DNA of 64,000 bases from Paenibacillus_Z sp042653205 (GTDB lineage: Bacteria > Bacillota > Bacilli > Paenibacillales > Paenibacillaceae). Below, piece after piece: positions 18,111-27,837 of the stretch (positions within the stretch are counted from its first letter, which is position 1; each line of letters opens with the position of its first letter). The DNA lies in NCBI RefSeq assembly GCF_042653205.1, contig NZ_JBHSHY010000001.1, forward strand, positions 372,001 to 436,000, in the 5' to 3' direction. The notes under the pieces were generated by a model, which was not told the DNA's origin, did not search any database, and saw only the letters and a list, made by a program, of their open reading frames with translations. The translations under genes were made by a program, and so were the position numbers.

Positions 18111-18959
18111 TCACCCCTTCACGCCGCCAGCCGTCATGCCCTCGATGAAATATTTCTGAAAGAATAGGAATACGGCTAGAATCGGCAGGATTGCGAGCAC
18201 CGCGCCGGATATCAGCATGTCGAAGTTATTGCCGTACGGCGTGAGCAGCGTGGCCAGCCCGATCGGGATCGTGAGCTGTTCGTTGGTGCGGAGCACAATG
18301 AGCGGCCACAGGAAATTGTTCCAACTGAAGAGGGCTTGCAATATGGCCATCGAAGAGAAGGCCGGCATCATCAAGGGCATCATGATCCGGAAGAACGTGC
18401 CCAGCTCCGTACAGCCGTCCACGCGTCCGGCATCCAGAAAGTCCCGCGGCAGTCCGGCGGCGTACTGCCGGAAGAAGAAGATCGGCAGCGGCGCCACCAC
18501 GAATGGCAGAATGATCCCCCATATGCTGTTGATCAGCTTGAGCGCGATCGACAGCTTATAGAGCGGAAGAATGATGATTTCGATCGGGATCATCGTCATG
18601 ACAAGCACGAGTACGAAGACCAGGTTGCGAAAGCGGAATTGGTACACGGCGAGCCCGTACCCGACCATCGACGACAGCAGGAGGCACAGCGCGGTAAATA
18701 CGGCTGTGATCAGCAAGCTGTTCCAATACCAGGTCAAATAGAGCGATTCGCCGCTGAACAAGTAGGCATAGTTCTTGAGCGAGAACAGATCGGGATCAAT
18801 CTTCAGATTCAGCCCGAAGCGCATCAATTCCTGGGCAGGCTTGAAGGATGCAATGATCAGCGTGACGATCGGAAACACCGCGAACGCGCCGAACACGGTG
18901 AATAGCAGCACCAGCAGCGCGGTAATCGCCGGCCGTTTGCGTTTATTACGGCTGTCCAC
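18111..18959 (-). CDS. carbohydrate ABC transporter permease (MalG-like)
   Basis: A 282-residue permease with six membrane segments, EAA-type loop LDAGRVDGCTELGTFFRIMMP and the C-terminus KYFIEGMTAGGVKG. It starts with GTG 8 bases after AAAGGAGG, and the ribosome binding site lies inside the end of the upstream permease gene, so the two are coupled. Confidence 0.92.
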   Translation of the reverse strand: MDSRNKRKRPAITALLVLLFTVFGAFAVFPIVTLIIASFKPAQELMRFGLNLKIDPDLFSLKNYAYLFSGESLYLTWYWNSLLITAVFTALCLLLSSMVGYGLAVYQFRFRNLVFVLVLVMTMIPIEIIILPLYKLSIALKLINSIWGIILPFVVAPLPIFFFRQYAAGLPRDFLDAGRVDGCTELGTFFRIMMPLMMPAFSSMAILQALFSWNNFLWPLIVLRTNEQLTIPIGLATLLTPYGNNFDMLISGAVLAILPILAVFLFFQKYFIEGMTAGGVKG

Positions 18960-18962
18960 CGT

Positions 18963-19901
18963 TCATTCCTCCTTTCGGAACATGCCGAACAGCTTCAGCT
19001 GCACGATAGTAATCGCAAAGGTAAGCAGGAGAAGCACGATGCCGACGGCCGAACCGAGACCGAGATTATTCTGTTCGAGGCCGTTGCGGTACAAGTACCC
19101 GACGATCGTCAGGCCGATATCGTTCGGCGAACGGTTCCCCGCCCACAGCATGTAGCTTTCGGTGAACATGGAGAAGCCGCCGTAAATGCTGATCGTGAAC
19201 ACGTAGATGCTGATCGGCTTCAGCAGGGGCAGTGTAATGCGGCTGAATTTGTTCCAAGTATTGGCCCCATCGATCTCCGCGGATTCATACAGCTCCTTCG
19301 GAATGTTCTGCAGACCCGCCATGAAATAGAGCAGGTTCACGCCGATCCACCGCCAGCAGGCCAGCAGCACGAGCGCAAACATCGCCAGTCCTTCCTGGCG
19401 CAGCCATTGCTGCGGTTCAAATCCGAGCGTTACAGCGACGGTATTCATCAGCGAACCTTCCAGTTCGCCGAACGCCAGACGGAATACGGTACCGGCTACC
19501 ACGACCGAGGTGAGCGCCGGGATGAACAGCGTCGAGCGGAAGAAGCTCCGGAGCGCCATCGCTTTCGAATTCAAGAAGACGGCGAGCACGAGCGGCAGCG
19601 GAATGAGGATGAGCAAGGTATAGAGCGTATATTTGCTGCTGTTGACGATCGCCTTCCAGAACGTCGGGTTCCACAGCTTTTCATAGTTATCGAGCCCGAT
19701 GTATTCGACCTGGCCGGGCAGCACCTGTTGGAAGCTCATATTCACCGAGGAAAGAACCGGATAGACGAAAAATAGGGCAAACGAGACGAGAAATGGGAGA
19801 ACGAACAACCACGGGGCGATTTTCTGCGAATACAGAATGCCGGTTAATTTGCGTCTATTACCCCCACCCGCCTTGGCAGCCGTTGCCGGGGAAATCTCCA
19901 T
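18963..19901 (-). CDS. sugar ABC transporter permease (MalF-like)
   Basis: A 312-residue permease. QKIAPWLFVLPFLVSFALFFVYP and the EAA loop ESAEIDGANTWNKFSRITLP identify the MalF/UgpA-type subunit. A long hairpin (19922-19962) separates it from the solute-binding protein gene. Confidence 0.93.
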   Translation of the reverse strand: MEISPATAAKAGGGNRRKLTGILYSQKIAPWLFVLPFLVSFALFFVYPVLSSVNMSFQQVLPGQVEYIGLDNYEKLWNPTFWKAIVNSSKYTLYTLLILIPLPLVLAVFLNSKAMALRSFFRSTLFIPALTSVVVAGTVFRLAFGELEGSLMNTVAVTLGFEPQQWLRQEGLAMFALVLLACWRWIGVNLLYFMAGLQNIPKELYESAEIDGANTWNKFSRITLPLLKPISIYVFTISIYGGFSMFTESYMLWAGNRSPNDIGLTIVGYLYRNGLEQNNLGLGSAVGIVLLLLTFAITIVQLKLFGMFRKEE

Positions 19902-19921
19902 CAGAGGTCCGCCTTTCGTAT

Positions 19922-19962
19922 TCCGGCACCGCCAGCTCAGACATGAGCCGCGCGGCGCCGGA
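19922..19962 (-). terminator. intercistronic hairpin after the solute-binding protein gene
   Basis: On the minus strand TCCGGCGCCGC pairs with GCGGTGCCGGA (one mismatch) around a 19-base loop. It fills the gap between the binding-protein stop (19970) and the permease start, with no T-run, as expected for a partial terminator or an mRNA-stabilising stem. Confidence 0.6.
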
Positions 19963-19969
19963 CGTTATG

Positions 19970-21286
19970 CTATTTCAGTTGATCCGCCGCTTCGGACAAC
20001 ACCTTGCCGACATCTTCGTTATCCTGGAGAATGCGCGTAATCACGCTGGTCCTGAAAGCATCCGATATCGTCGGCGTTTTCTCGTTGATGATGACGCCTT
20101 CGATCTCGCTCTTCACTTGCGTCAGGACGTCGAAAATGTCAGGCCCGAAATAGTCCGTGAATTTGTTCGGCTCCTTCAGCTCCGGCGCATCCCAGACATC
20201 CGTACGCAGCGGGTCGAATCCGAGCTGCCTCCAGATCTCGATATTGCCTTCCCGCGAGAGCTTGGCGTAGGCCAGGAACGCCTTCGCCGCCTCCTGGTTT
20301 TTGGACGCTTTGGTCACCGCCGTACCGGTGCCGCCCATCCCGGCGGAACGGGGCTCGCCCGGGTTCCAGACCGGCATCGGCTTAATGACGATCTTGCCTT
20401 TGAGGTCCGGCATATAGTCGGTGAAGCGTCCCATGTACCACATCGGCATCCAGACGGAAGCGGCTCCGCCGGCGTTCATCATGCCGTAATACTCTTCCGC
20501 GTGATGGTTCCCTCCGGGCGCCTGAATCGCGATTTTGGATTTGATCAGGTTCTGCTGCCAGGTCAACGGTCCTGAGACGACGGCGTTCGTGATGTTCAAC
20601 TGTCCGTCTGCGGTCTGAAAGTCATCCGCTCCAGGAGCTTGCGACACCTGAGGCCAGAGAGACCACAGGTCGGATGTCTCGAGCGTCGTCATCGGAACGC
20701 CGGCGGCATCGCGCACTTTTTTGCCCGCCGCTTCATAATCGGCCCACGTCACGATGTCATCCGGATTGACGCCGGCTTTGTCTAGAATCTCTTTGTTGTA
20801 GTAGATGACCGCGGCTCCGACATGGAAGTCGATGCCGTAGTAGTTACCGTCCTTCGCGTAGTTGTCCATTCGGGATTTGACCAGGTTGTTGATTTCGGGT
20901 TCGATGATGTCGTTGAGAGGAACGAGTTGGGGTTCGCCTTTGAGGAAGTTCGGAAACTTGTTGATCTCGATATCGGCCAGATCAGGCGCTCCGGTGCCCG
21001 ATTGCAGGGCAACGAGCAATTTGTTGTGCATGTCGTCATACGGGTAGACGTTGACGGTCAGATCGATTTGCTTGTCCGGATTGGCTTCGTTCCAACGCTT
21101 GGCCATGTCGTCATAAAACGTCTTATGCAGTTCTTGGAACGTCCACATTTCCAGCTTGGCCGCTCCGTCCGGCGGACTTCCGGAATCGGAAGCCGCGTTT
21201 TCCGGGCTGCCGCCGTTTGTGCATGCGGCTAATGCCATGACGAGCGCGACCATCAGAGACAACCATACGAGCACCTGCTTTTTCAC
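19970..21286 (-). CDS. extracellular solute-binding lipoprotein
   Basis: A 438-residue family-1 solute-binding protein; lipobox ALAAC with Cys near residue 22. Segments such as VNVYPYDDMHNKLLVALQSGTGAPDLADIEINKFP and DKAGVNPDDIVTWADYEAAGKKV are typical of CUT1 sugar binders. The start is GTG at 21286, seven bases after GAGGGGG. It heads the binding protein-permease-permease operon, whose promoter is at 21408-21437. Confidence 0.92.
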   Translation of the reverse strand: MKKQVLVWLSLMVALVMALAACTNGGSPENAASDSGSPPDGAAKLEMWTFQELHKTFYDDMAKRWNEANPDKQIDLTVNVYPYDDMHNKLLVALQSGTGAPDLADIEINKFPNFLKGEPQLVPLNDIIEPEINNLVKSRMDNYAKDGNYYGIDFHVGAAVIYYNKEILDKAGVNPDDIVTWADYEAAGKKVRDAAGVPMTTLETSDLWSLWPQVSQAPGADDFQTADGQLNITNAVVSGPLTWQQNLIKSKIAIQAPGGNHHAEEYYGMMNAGGAASVWMPMWYMGRFTDYMPDLKGKIVIKPMPVWNPGEPRSAGMGGTGTAVTKASKNQEAAKAFLAYAKLSREGNIEIWRQLGFDPLRTDVWDAPELKEPNKFTDYFGPDIFDVLTQVKSEIEGVIINEKTPTISDAFRTSVITRILQDNEDVGKVLSEAADQLK

Positions 21287-21407
21287 ATCGTATCCCCCTC
21301 GATAATTAGGTTGGTACGCTTGCTCCCGTTCGGGATCAAGCCGGAGCTGCCGCGGCGGACTGACCGGATGTTATTTGCTTTAGTAAAACCTAAATCATTA
21401 CGGTTTC

Positions 21408-21437
21408 ATCATAAATATTCGCCTTTAACTTTGTCAA
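21408..21437 (-). promoter_or_regulatory. promoter of the 21286-18111 ABC operon
   Basis: TTGACA and TATGAT on the minus strand, 18 bases apart, with transcription starting near 21400. Confidence 0.6.
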
Positions 21438-21465
21438 TACCTAAATAAAAGCGCTTACTAAGCAG

Positions 21466-21488
21466 GTTTAATTTAGTCTTAATTAAAC
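21466..21488. promoter_or_regulatory. perfect inverted repeat in the divergent gap
   Basis: GTTTAATT and AATTAAAC are perfect 8-base arms with a 7-base spacer; an overlapping TTTAGT...ACTAAA pair shares the centre. It lies upstream of the ABC promoter and before the TATAAT box (21541-21546) of the divergent regulator gene, a plausible site for that ArsR-like regulator. Confidence 0.5.
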
Positions 21489-21588
21489 TAAACGCACTCC
21501 AATGCACGACTTTGCTCTTCTCAGCATTTTCCTTTAAGTTTATAATAGATGTAAACCATTTTGATGGTCAGGACAGGAGGCTTTCCGG

Positions 21589-22503
21589 TTGATTCATATC
21601 AAAGACCTTCGATCCGGTCTGAATATTTTCAAAGCCTTGAGCTCCGAAATCAGAATTGAGATTTTGGAACTGCTTGACAAGCACAACAGCCTTAATCTAA
21701 ACGAAATTGCCGAGAAGCTCGGGCTGACCAACGGCGCCATCACCATGCATATCAAAAAGCTCGAGGACAGCGGCCTCATCGATATCACGACGGCGGTCGG
21801 CAAGCACGGACTTCAGAAGATCTGTTATCTGAACGAGGACATGCTCACCGTTGAGCTGCACCATGAAGGCGCAGGCAAGAATCTGTACGAAGTCGAAATC
21901 AAGGTCGGCCATTACACGGATTACCGGGTAGAACCGACATGCGGCCTGGCGACCGAAGACAGTATCATTGGGGAATTCGACAATCCCAGCTATTTTGCGG
22001 ATCCCGAGCGCATCAACGCCGGAATCGTCTGGTTAACGCGAGGTTACCTGGAGTACCGGATCCCGAACTATCTGAAGCCGCGGCAGCGGTTCAGCGAGCT
22101 GCAATTCATTATGGAGCTCGGCTCTGAAGCGCCGTGTTACAATAACGACTATCCCTCCGACATCGTCTTCTCCGTCAACAATAAAGAAGTCTGCATCTGG
22201 ACGTCGCCCGGCGATTTCGGCGATGAGAGAGGCAAAGTCGCGCCCAATTGGTGGCCGCCCCAGTTGAACCAATATGGCCTGTTGAAAATGGTTCGCATCA
22301 ATGAGAACGGCACGTTCATCGACGGCGTCCGGGTATCCGGCACGACGATCCATGACATCGAGCTCGAACAGAACTCCGATATTCGGTTCCGGATCGGCGT
22401 CTGCGAAACCGGACAAATAGGCGGGCTGACGATCTACGGCTCGCACTTTGGAAACTACAAGCAGGATTTGATCGCCAGGGTCATTTATGACGTAATCGAG
22501 TGA
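21589..22503 (+). CDS. ArsR-like winged-helix regulator with a C-terminal sensor domain
   Basis: A 304-residue regulator. Residues 10-80 are a winged helix (FKALSSEIRIEILELLDKHN, LNEIAEKLGLTNGAITMHIKKLEDSGLI). Residues 85-300 form a predicted beta-rich domain without cysteine metal sites of classical ArsR proteins, containing PNWWPPQLNQYGLLKMV and VRVSGTTIHDIELEQNSDIRFRIGV; I cannot name it. TTG start at 21589 has ACAGGAGG 8 bases upstream. It is divergent from the ABC operon and directly upstream of a GH172 gene, so it most likely senses an imported sugar. Confidence 0.82.
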   Translation: MIHIKDLRSGLNIFKALSSEIRIEILELLDKHNSLNLNEIAEKLGLTNGAITMHIKKLEDSGLIDITTAVGKHGLQKICYLNEDMLTVELHHEGAGKNLYEVEIKVGHYTDYRVEPTCGLATEDSIIGEFDNPSYFADPERINAGIVWLTRGYLEYRIPNYLKPRQRFSELQFIMELGSEAPCYNNDYPSDIVFSVNNKEVCIWTSPGDFGDERGKVAPNWWPPQLNQYGLLKMVRINENGTFIDGVRVSGTTIHDIELEQNSDIRFRIGVCETGQIGGLTIYGSHFGNYKQDLIARVIYDVIE

Positions 22504-22713
22504 CCATCGCAAGCTTACGCGTCTTACGAATTGTTCACTCCGCCTCCAGAGACTCCCCCCTATCCCCCAAGCCGCTTGAACCTGACGTTTGTCCCCCTTC
22601 CTCAGGCGCGCAGCGCGACATCCCCCTTATCCGGCCAGCCGAAGTTACGATCTGCGCCTAGTCCGAAATGTTATGTAAGCGTTACCCATTCACTATGCAA
22701 AGGAGAGATGAGC

Positions 22714-23730
22714 ATGTTCCCCCCTTTATACGAAATTAGAAAAGCGACCACTCGACAATTCACGACCTTCGATCCCGTCACCAAGAGCAAAACGGTGAGA
22801 ATCACGCCCGGTGAGCCTCCACGCACGATCGTGAATAGCGACAAGCCTGGCATCATCAGCCGAATGTGGCTGACCTTTCCCGGATGGTTCTGGCGGCATT
22901 GGGATACGCAGGCCGAGAACGATACGTCTACCTTGAAGAAGCTCATCCTCCGCATCTATTGGGACGGCGAGACCGAGCCATCCGTCGAATGTCCGGTCGG
23001 CGACTTCTTCGGCATCGGGCATTGCGAATTCCGGCACTACGTCTCCCGGTATCTCGGCATGTCGAGCGGAGGCTTCTATTCCTACTTCCCGATGCCGTAT
23101 AATCAGGTGCGCATCGAGCTCGAGAACTTGCATGAGCACATTCCGCTCGATGTTTTCTTTAACGCCAACTACGAGGAATACCCCGAACCGCCGGCTGAAT
23201 CCGGGCGGTTCCATTGCCTCTTCCGGACGGCCCGCCTCGCAGGCAATGCCCCGCTTCCATTGGTCGACATTCAAGGCCGCGGCCATTACATCGGATGCTG
23301 CCTGTCCATGCAGGGGGAGGAACTCAACTACTTGTCTTACCTGGAAGCGCCGGAATATATGTTCATCGACACGGAAGACCGCATGAACCCGACGATCGTC
23401 GGCACCGGACTCGAAGATTATTTTAATGGCGGCTGGTACTTCAGGGACGGCGAATTCTACGCGGAACTGCACGGCGTGCCGCTCAAGGATACGCTGCGTT
23501 CGATGATCAGCATGTACCGGTTCCACGAACGCGACGCCATCGCGTTCGACAAAAGCCTCAGCATCTCGTTCGTGAACCCCTGGGAGTCGCAGCACCTGAA
23601 GCCTTACTGGTATGCTTCGACCGCCTACTGGTATCAGGATCGGGCGGCAGCGCTTCCCGAGAAGCTTCCCGTCGACCAGCTGATGAGCATGTACAGACGA
23701 CGCGACACGGACCATCAGTCCTATCCTTAA
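22714..23730 (+). CDS. DUF2961 / GH172 family glycoside hydrolase
   Basis: A 338-residue enzyme of the DUF2961 family, now GH172, whose studied members act on fructofuranose- or arabinofuranose-type residues. Family segments are DKPGIISRMWLT, CPVGDFFGIGH, SSGGFYSYFPMPY and GTGLEDYFNGGWYF (near 231-243, with catalytic-type acids). No signal peptide, so it is cytoplasmic and probably acts on imported oligosaccharide. ATG 22714 is chosen because AAAGGAG is 8 bases upstream; the frame is open to 22531 but that stretch is proline-rich nonsense. It is probably co-transcribed with the regulator gene. Confidence 0.88.
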   Translation: MFPPLYEIRKATTRQFTTFDPVTKSKTVRITPGEPPRTIVNSDKPGIISRMWLTFPGWFWRHWDTQAENDTSTLKKLILRIYWDGETEPSVECPVGDFFGIGHCEFRHYVSRYLGMSSGGFYSYFPMPYNQVRIELENLHEHIPLDVFFNANYEEYPEPPAESGRFHCLFRTARLAGNAPLPLVDIQGRGHYIGCCLSMQGEELNYLSYLEAPEYMFIDTEDRMNPTIVGTGLEDYFNGGWYFRDGEFYAELHGVPLKDTLRSMISMYRFHERDAIAFDKSLSISFVNPWESQHLKPYWYASTAYWYQDRAAALPEKLPVDQLMSMYRRRDTDHQSYP

Positions 23731-23811
23731 GCGAACTCTGAATCTCGTAAGAGGGATCAGATGGTTGATCCTTCTCCCCGCTCCAACACGCGCATAGCAG
23801 CCCTCAGCATC

Positions 23812-23850
23812 ACGAGGCCGCCAGAACTCACTGGCGGCCTCGTTTTTTCT
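23812..23850 (+). terminator. terminator of the GH172 gene
   Basis: ACGAGGCCGCCAG pairs perfectly with CTGGCGGCCTCGT around a 6-base loop and is followed by TTTTTTC. Confidence 0.93.
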
Positions 23851-23948
23851 TTAGTCCCCATCAGAGCGTTTCGATGGATAAATCAACCAATTCGGGGCAA
23901 CGTAACCTCATCATTGTTTTTACGGGGTTGCCAAAGGAGATCTTTGTT

Positions 23949-25523
23949 ATGAAATTTCGAAAACATTCTTCCAGCGCAGCGATGGAAGCCGCTCACCATC
24001 CGAATACCGACTACAATTTTCCCATTGACCCGACACTATCCGTAAACGAACAACGTCTAAGAACCATCTTCGAGGATTGCTCCGACGTCGCGTTCCACTG
24101 TCTTCCAATGCCCATGCAGAGCGACACGCTCGCCGTCTATATCATCGGCTTGCCCGATACGAAACATCTCGACGCCTTGTTTTTGAATCAGCTGAACGCC
24201 GGCCGTTCGAGGGAGCCGCTTACCTCCGATCGGCCGGAGGGAGCTGAACCGTTTTTTCAACAGAGGCTTGTTCCGGTGAGCATGTCTAGAAAAGTGGAAT
24301 CGATCGATGAAGCCGTCGACGCCGTGTTGGCGGGCGAAGTCGTTTTTTTATTCGATGGCGCATCCCATGGACTAGCCGCGAGCGTACCGGAATCGGAAGG
24401 CAGAGCGATTGAGGATCCGCCATCGGAGCCGGCCATTCGCGGCCCTCGCGAAGGTTTCGTAGAACGTTTGGTGACGAATACCAGCCTGCTGCGCAGGCGG
24501 CTTCGGAACACGCATTTAAAAATCGAAACGTACGCGATCGGCACGCTTTCCCGTACGGAGGTAGCGCTCGTTTATTTAAAAGCGATTGCGGAAGAGGACC
24601 TGCTCCAAGAGGTCCGCAGCCGGCTCCAACGTATCCGAATCGACGGCGTGCTGGAGTCCGGGTATATCGAAGAATTCATAACGGATACCCCGATTTCGCC
24701 ATTTCCCCAAATCCAGAACACCGAGCGTCCCGACGTCGTAATCGGGAGTCTTCTCGAAGGCAAAGTCGCTCTATTAACCGAGGGAACGCCCGTGGCATTG
24801 GTGCTGCCGATGACCTTTTGGACCGGATTGCAGGCAAGCGAGGACTATTACGAACGATCGATGATCGCGACACCTATTCGTTGGCTCCGCATTTTATTTA
24901 CGACCGTTTCCTTGTTTCTGCCCTCTTTGTACGTTTCCTTGGTCAGCTACGACCATCCGGCTTTACCGACCAACCTCCTCCTGAGCATCGCGTCATCGCA
25001 GCGTCTCTCCCCTTTCCCCGCGATTATCGAAATGCTTCTGATGGAGGTTACGTTTGAAGCCTTGCGCGAGGCGGGCGTCCGGCTCCCGAAAGGCGTCGGC
25101 TCCGCCGTTACCATCGTCGGCGGAATCGTCATAGGACAAGCCGCTGTTCAGGCCGGCTTTATATCGGCTCCGGTTGTCATCGTCGTGGCCACGACCGGAA
25201 TCGCGTCGTTCATCATACCCCGGTATAATTTCGGCCTTGCGTTTCGCTTGTTGCGGTTCCCGTTGTTACTGCTGGCTGGTTTTATGGGCTTTTTTGGATT
25301 AATGATCGGCATACTCGCCATCATGATCCATTTGGCTTCGCTGCGCTCGTTCGGCTTGCCGTATCTGTATCCGGTGGCACCGCTGTCGATGGAAGGATTG
25401 AAGGATGTGTTCGTTCGTAAAGCGTGGTTCAACATGGGCTCGCGGCCAAGGCCGGCCGCCGCGCGGAACCGCTTAAGAATCCCGCCGGGGAAGCAGCCCG
25501 ATACTCGCAATCAAGACGATTAA
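23949..25523 (+). CDS. GerAA-type germination protein A subunit, operon 2
   Basis: A 524-residue A subunit of a second germinant receptor. The soluble half contains IRGPREGFVERLVTNTSLLRRRL, ESGYIEEFITDTPISPFPQIQNTERPDVV and EGKVALLTEGTP; about five membrane segments follow from residue 310. The extended frame starts at 23874, but AAAGGAGATC lies 6 bases before ATG 23949, which is chosen. The C-terminus is basic and Pro-rich. It heads an A-B-C-D operon. Confidence 0.92.
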   Translation: MKFRKHSSSAAMEAAHHPNTDYNFPIDPTLSVNEQRLRTIFEDCSDVAFHCLPMPMQSDTLAVYIIGLPDTKHLDALFLNQLNAGRSREPLTSDRPEGAEPFFQQRLVPVSMSRKVESIDEAVDAVLAGEVVFLFDGASHGLAASVPESEGRAIEDPPSEPAIRGPREGFVERLVTNTSLLRRRLRNTHLKIETYAIGTLSRTEVALVYLKAIAEEDLLQEVRSRLQRIRIDGVLESGYIEEFITDTPISPFPQIQNTERPDVVIGSLLEGKVALLTEGTPVALVLPMTFWTGLQASEDYYERSMIATPIRWLRILFTTVSLFLPSLYVSLVSYDHPALPTNLLLSIASSQRLSPFPAIIEMLLMEVTFEALREAGVRLPKGVGSAVTIVGGIVIGQAAVQAGFISAPVVIVVATTGIASFIIPRYNFGLAFRLLRFPLLLLAGFMGFFGLMIGILAIMIHLASLRSFGLPYLYPVAPLSMEGLKDVFVRKAWFNMGSRPRPAAARNRLRIPPGKQPDTRNQDD

Positions 25524-25538
25524 AACGCGGAGGCACAG

Positions 25539-26648
25539 ATGATCGGAACAGAGAAGATCTCGCAGTGGCAATTTATCATCATCCTGAGCGTGTCAGTTCT
25601 AGGGACCGAAATCTTCAATATCGCGGCTTTTCCCGCGCAATTTTCCAAGCAGGATGCTTGGATGTCCATTCTGATCGCACCAGTCTCCAGCCTATGGTGC
25701 ATCCTGGTGACAACGGCGCTCGCCGCTCGTTACCCGAACATGACGATTATCGAGTACAGCAGATCGATTCTAGGGAAATGGCTCAGTATCTTAGTCGAGC
25801 TCTATTATTTATGCCTGTTATTTGTATACACAAGCGTCATAGCGAAAGTCATCGTGGATCTCATCTCCTTGATTTCTCACCCGCTCACCCCCCACATCGT
25901 GCTCTTGCTCATGCTTTTCGCCATTTGCGGAATAGCGGCGTGGTGCGGGATCGGTGTCATCGGCCGATGCGGCGAAATGATCTTTCCGGTTATGATCGTC
26001 ATCGCTTGCTCGATCTTCTTTTTGACGATCCGCGACTGGAATGCCATGTATCTTCGCCCGGTCGCCGAACATGATCTGGTGTCCATCCTGCGCGGAGCTT
26101 CGGTCCCCAGCGGTTGGCTGGGCGAAGTCATGCTGATCGGGTTTTTGATCCCCTTCCTGAATCAACCCGAACAAGCGCGTAAAGCTTCGTTCTATACAAC
26201 GATCATTATTACGCTCTTCATGTTGAAAACGGTACTCGAATGCACGCTGGTCGAAGGCCCGCTCGTATCCGAATTTCCGTTCCCCTATGCGGCCGTAATC
26301 CGCTACATCAGCTTAGGCGATGTACTTGAACGGATCGATCCCGTTTTTCTGCCGATTTGGGTTTCCGTGGGCTTTTTAAAATTGGCTACTTTTTTATTCG
26401 TGACCTGTCTTTGCGTGAGCCGGATGTTTAAGGTCAAGAATCAACGCTCGGTGTCCCTGCCCGTTATGCTGATCGTTTTTGTCGGCGCTCTATGGACGAT
26501 GAAGAGTTCCCCTGGGATGGATGCGATTTTGGAGTTTTATTATTATTCGTTTCCCATCGCCAGCTTTATTGGAGCCAATCTAATTCCGACGATGTTACTA
26601 GGGATCGCTTGGATCCGTTCAAGCTGGAGGATGGAACACAATGTATAG
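25539..26648 (+). CDS. GerAB-type germination permease, operon 2
   Basis: A 369-residue B subunit with about ten hydrophobic segments, starting MIGTEKISQWQFIIIL with GGAGG 7 bases upstream. Conserved positions include FSKQDAWMSILIAP and FPFPYAAVIRYISLGDVLERIDPVFLPIWV. Its 3' end overlaps the C-subunit start by 8 bases. B subunits are thought to bind germinant in the inner membrane. Confidence 0.92.
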   Translation: MIGTEKISQWQFIIILSVSVLGTEIFNIAAFPAQFSKQDAWMSILIAPVSSLWCILVTTALAARYPNMTIIEYSRSILGKWLSILVELYYLCLLFVYTSVIAKVIVDLISLISHPLTPHIVLLLMLFAICGIAAWCGIGVIGRCGEMIFPVMIVIACSIFFLTIRDWNAMYLRPVAEHDLVSILRGASVPSGWLGEVMLIGFLIPFLNQPEQARKASFYTTIIITLFMLKTVLECTLVEGPLVSEFPFPYAAVIRYISLGDVLERIDPVFLPIWVSVGFLKLATFLFVTCLCVSRMFKVKNQRSVSLPVMLIVFVGALWTMKSSPGMDAILEFYYYSFPIASFIGANLIPTMLLGIAWIRSSWRMEHNV

Positions 26649-27837
26649 ACGCCTAATCGTCATCTTGGTCATGGTCTGCTTACTTGCGGCGACCGGCTGC
26701 TGGGATCGGAGAGAGGTTAAAAATCTGGCGATCGTGACCGCAACCGGCCTGGACCTCAATCCAGACGGCTCTTTGACGCAGAGCGTCCAAATCGCGATCC
26801 CTTCGCCGGTGCAATCCAGCGGAGGCGGCAGCCGCCAAAAAACATTTTTCGTTCTAAGCGCAAAAGGAAAGACGCTCGCGGATTCCCGGCAACAATTACA
26901 ACAAAAAATTCATCTCAAGCTCTACTATTCGCATCGGAGGGTGATCATCATCGGCGAACGTATGGCGCGGCATGGATTGGAACAGGTTCTTGACAGCTTT
27001 CATCGCGAAATCGATATGCGAATGCGAAATATGGTGTTCGTCGCGAAAGGAACGGATGCGGCGACGATCTTGAATTGTCCGGTAACGCTCGAATCTATCC
27101 CTGCGGATCAATTTCAAGATCTGCATATGCAGCCGTCCGGAACCGCTACAACGATCATGAACTTCGACGCGACTGCCGCATCGGAAGGAATCGTGCCGAT
27201 CATGGGGGCTTTCGAGGCGAGTCAAGACCAAGCGTCCAACCGATCGGGAGCTTCGGCAACGGCAAGCTCCGAACCGCGCATTAAGTTGTACGGCGTCGGC
27301 ATATTCAAGCATCTCAAGCTGATCGGTTATTTTAACGATGCCGAAACCCGTGCCATGAACTGGGCTACAGAGAATATGAAGGATGCTTATCTGACCGCGT
27401 ACGTCCCGCAAGGACAAGGGAACGTCAGCGTGCATGTTCTCTCGTCCAAGCACGTCATTCGCCCGGAAATCGTCGGCAACGACATCCGCATGACTGTGAA
27501 CGTTCAGAGCGATTGCGAGCTGACCGAAAACGGCACCAACCTGGATTTCACTCAACCCGCCAACGTAAAGCTCGTGAATACGCTGCTGTCCAATCAGGTG
27601 AATAGCGCGGTCGACAAGGCGGTCAAGAAAAGCCAGCTGTTCTATAAGTCCGACGTGTTTGGATTCGGCCGTATCCTTCATGCCACGCATCCTCGGGAGT
27701 GGAGACGACTATCCTCGTCCTGGGCAGACCTCTATCCGCAAATCAAAATCACGACGCAGGCGAATATCTCCGTCATCGGAACGGGGTTCGCAAAGAAGCC
27801 CCTGCATCGAAACGTTCTTACGAGAGAAGGCGCATAA
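26641..27837 (+). CDS. Ger(x)C family germination lipoprotein, operon 2
   Basis: A 398-residue C subunit. Lipobox LAATGC with Cys near residue 20, then WDRREVKNLAIVTATGLDLN, the family opening. HLKLYYSHRRVIIIGERMARHG near residue 95 is the second conserved block. A Ser/Ala-rich stretch near 200-215 (NRSGASATASSEP) looks like a species-specific insertion. Translation is coupled on both sides. Confidence 0.93.
   Translation: MYRRLIVILVMVCLLAATGCWDRREVKNLAIVTATGLDLNPDGSLTQSVQIAIPSPVQSSGGGSRQKTFFVLSAKGKTLADSRQQLQQKIHLKLYYSHRRVIIIGERMARHGLEQVLDSFHREIDMRMRNMVFVAKGTDAATILNCPVTLESIPADQFQDLHMQPSGTATTIMNFDATAASEGIVPIMGAFEASQDQASNRSGASATASSEPRIKLYGVGIFKHLKLIGYFNDAETRAMNWATENMKDAYLTAYVPQGQGNVSVHVLSSKHVIRPEIVGNDIRMTVNVQSDCELTENGTNLDFTQPANVKLVNTLLSNQVNSAVDKAVKKSQLFYKSDVFGFGRILHATHPREWRRLSSSWADLYPQIKITTQANISVIGTGFAKKPLHRNVLTREGA

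Noticed and set aside
22531..22713. Upstream extension of the GH172 gene
   Set aside because: Proline-rich, not protein-like, and the ribosome binding site points to ATG 22714.
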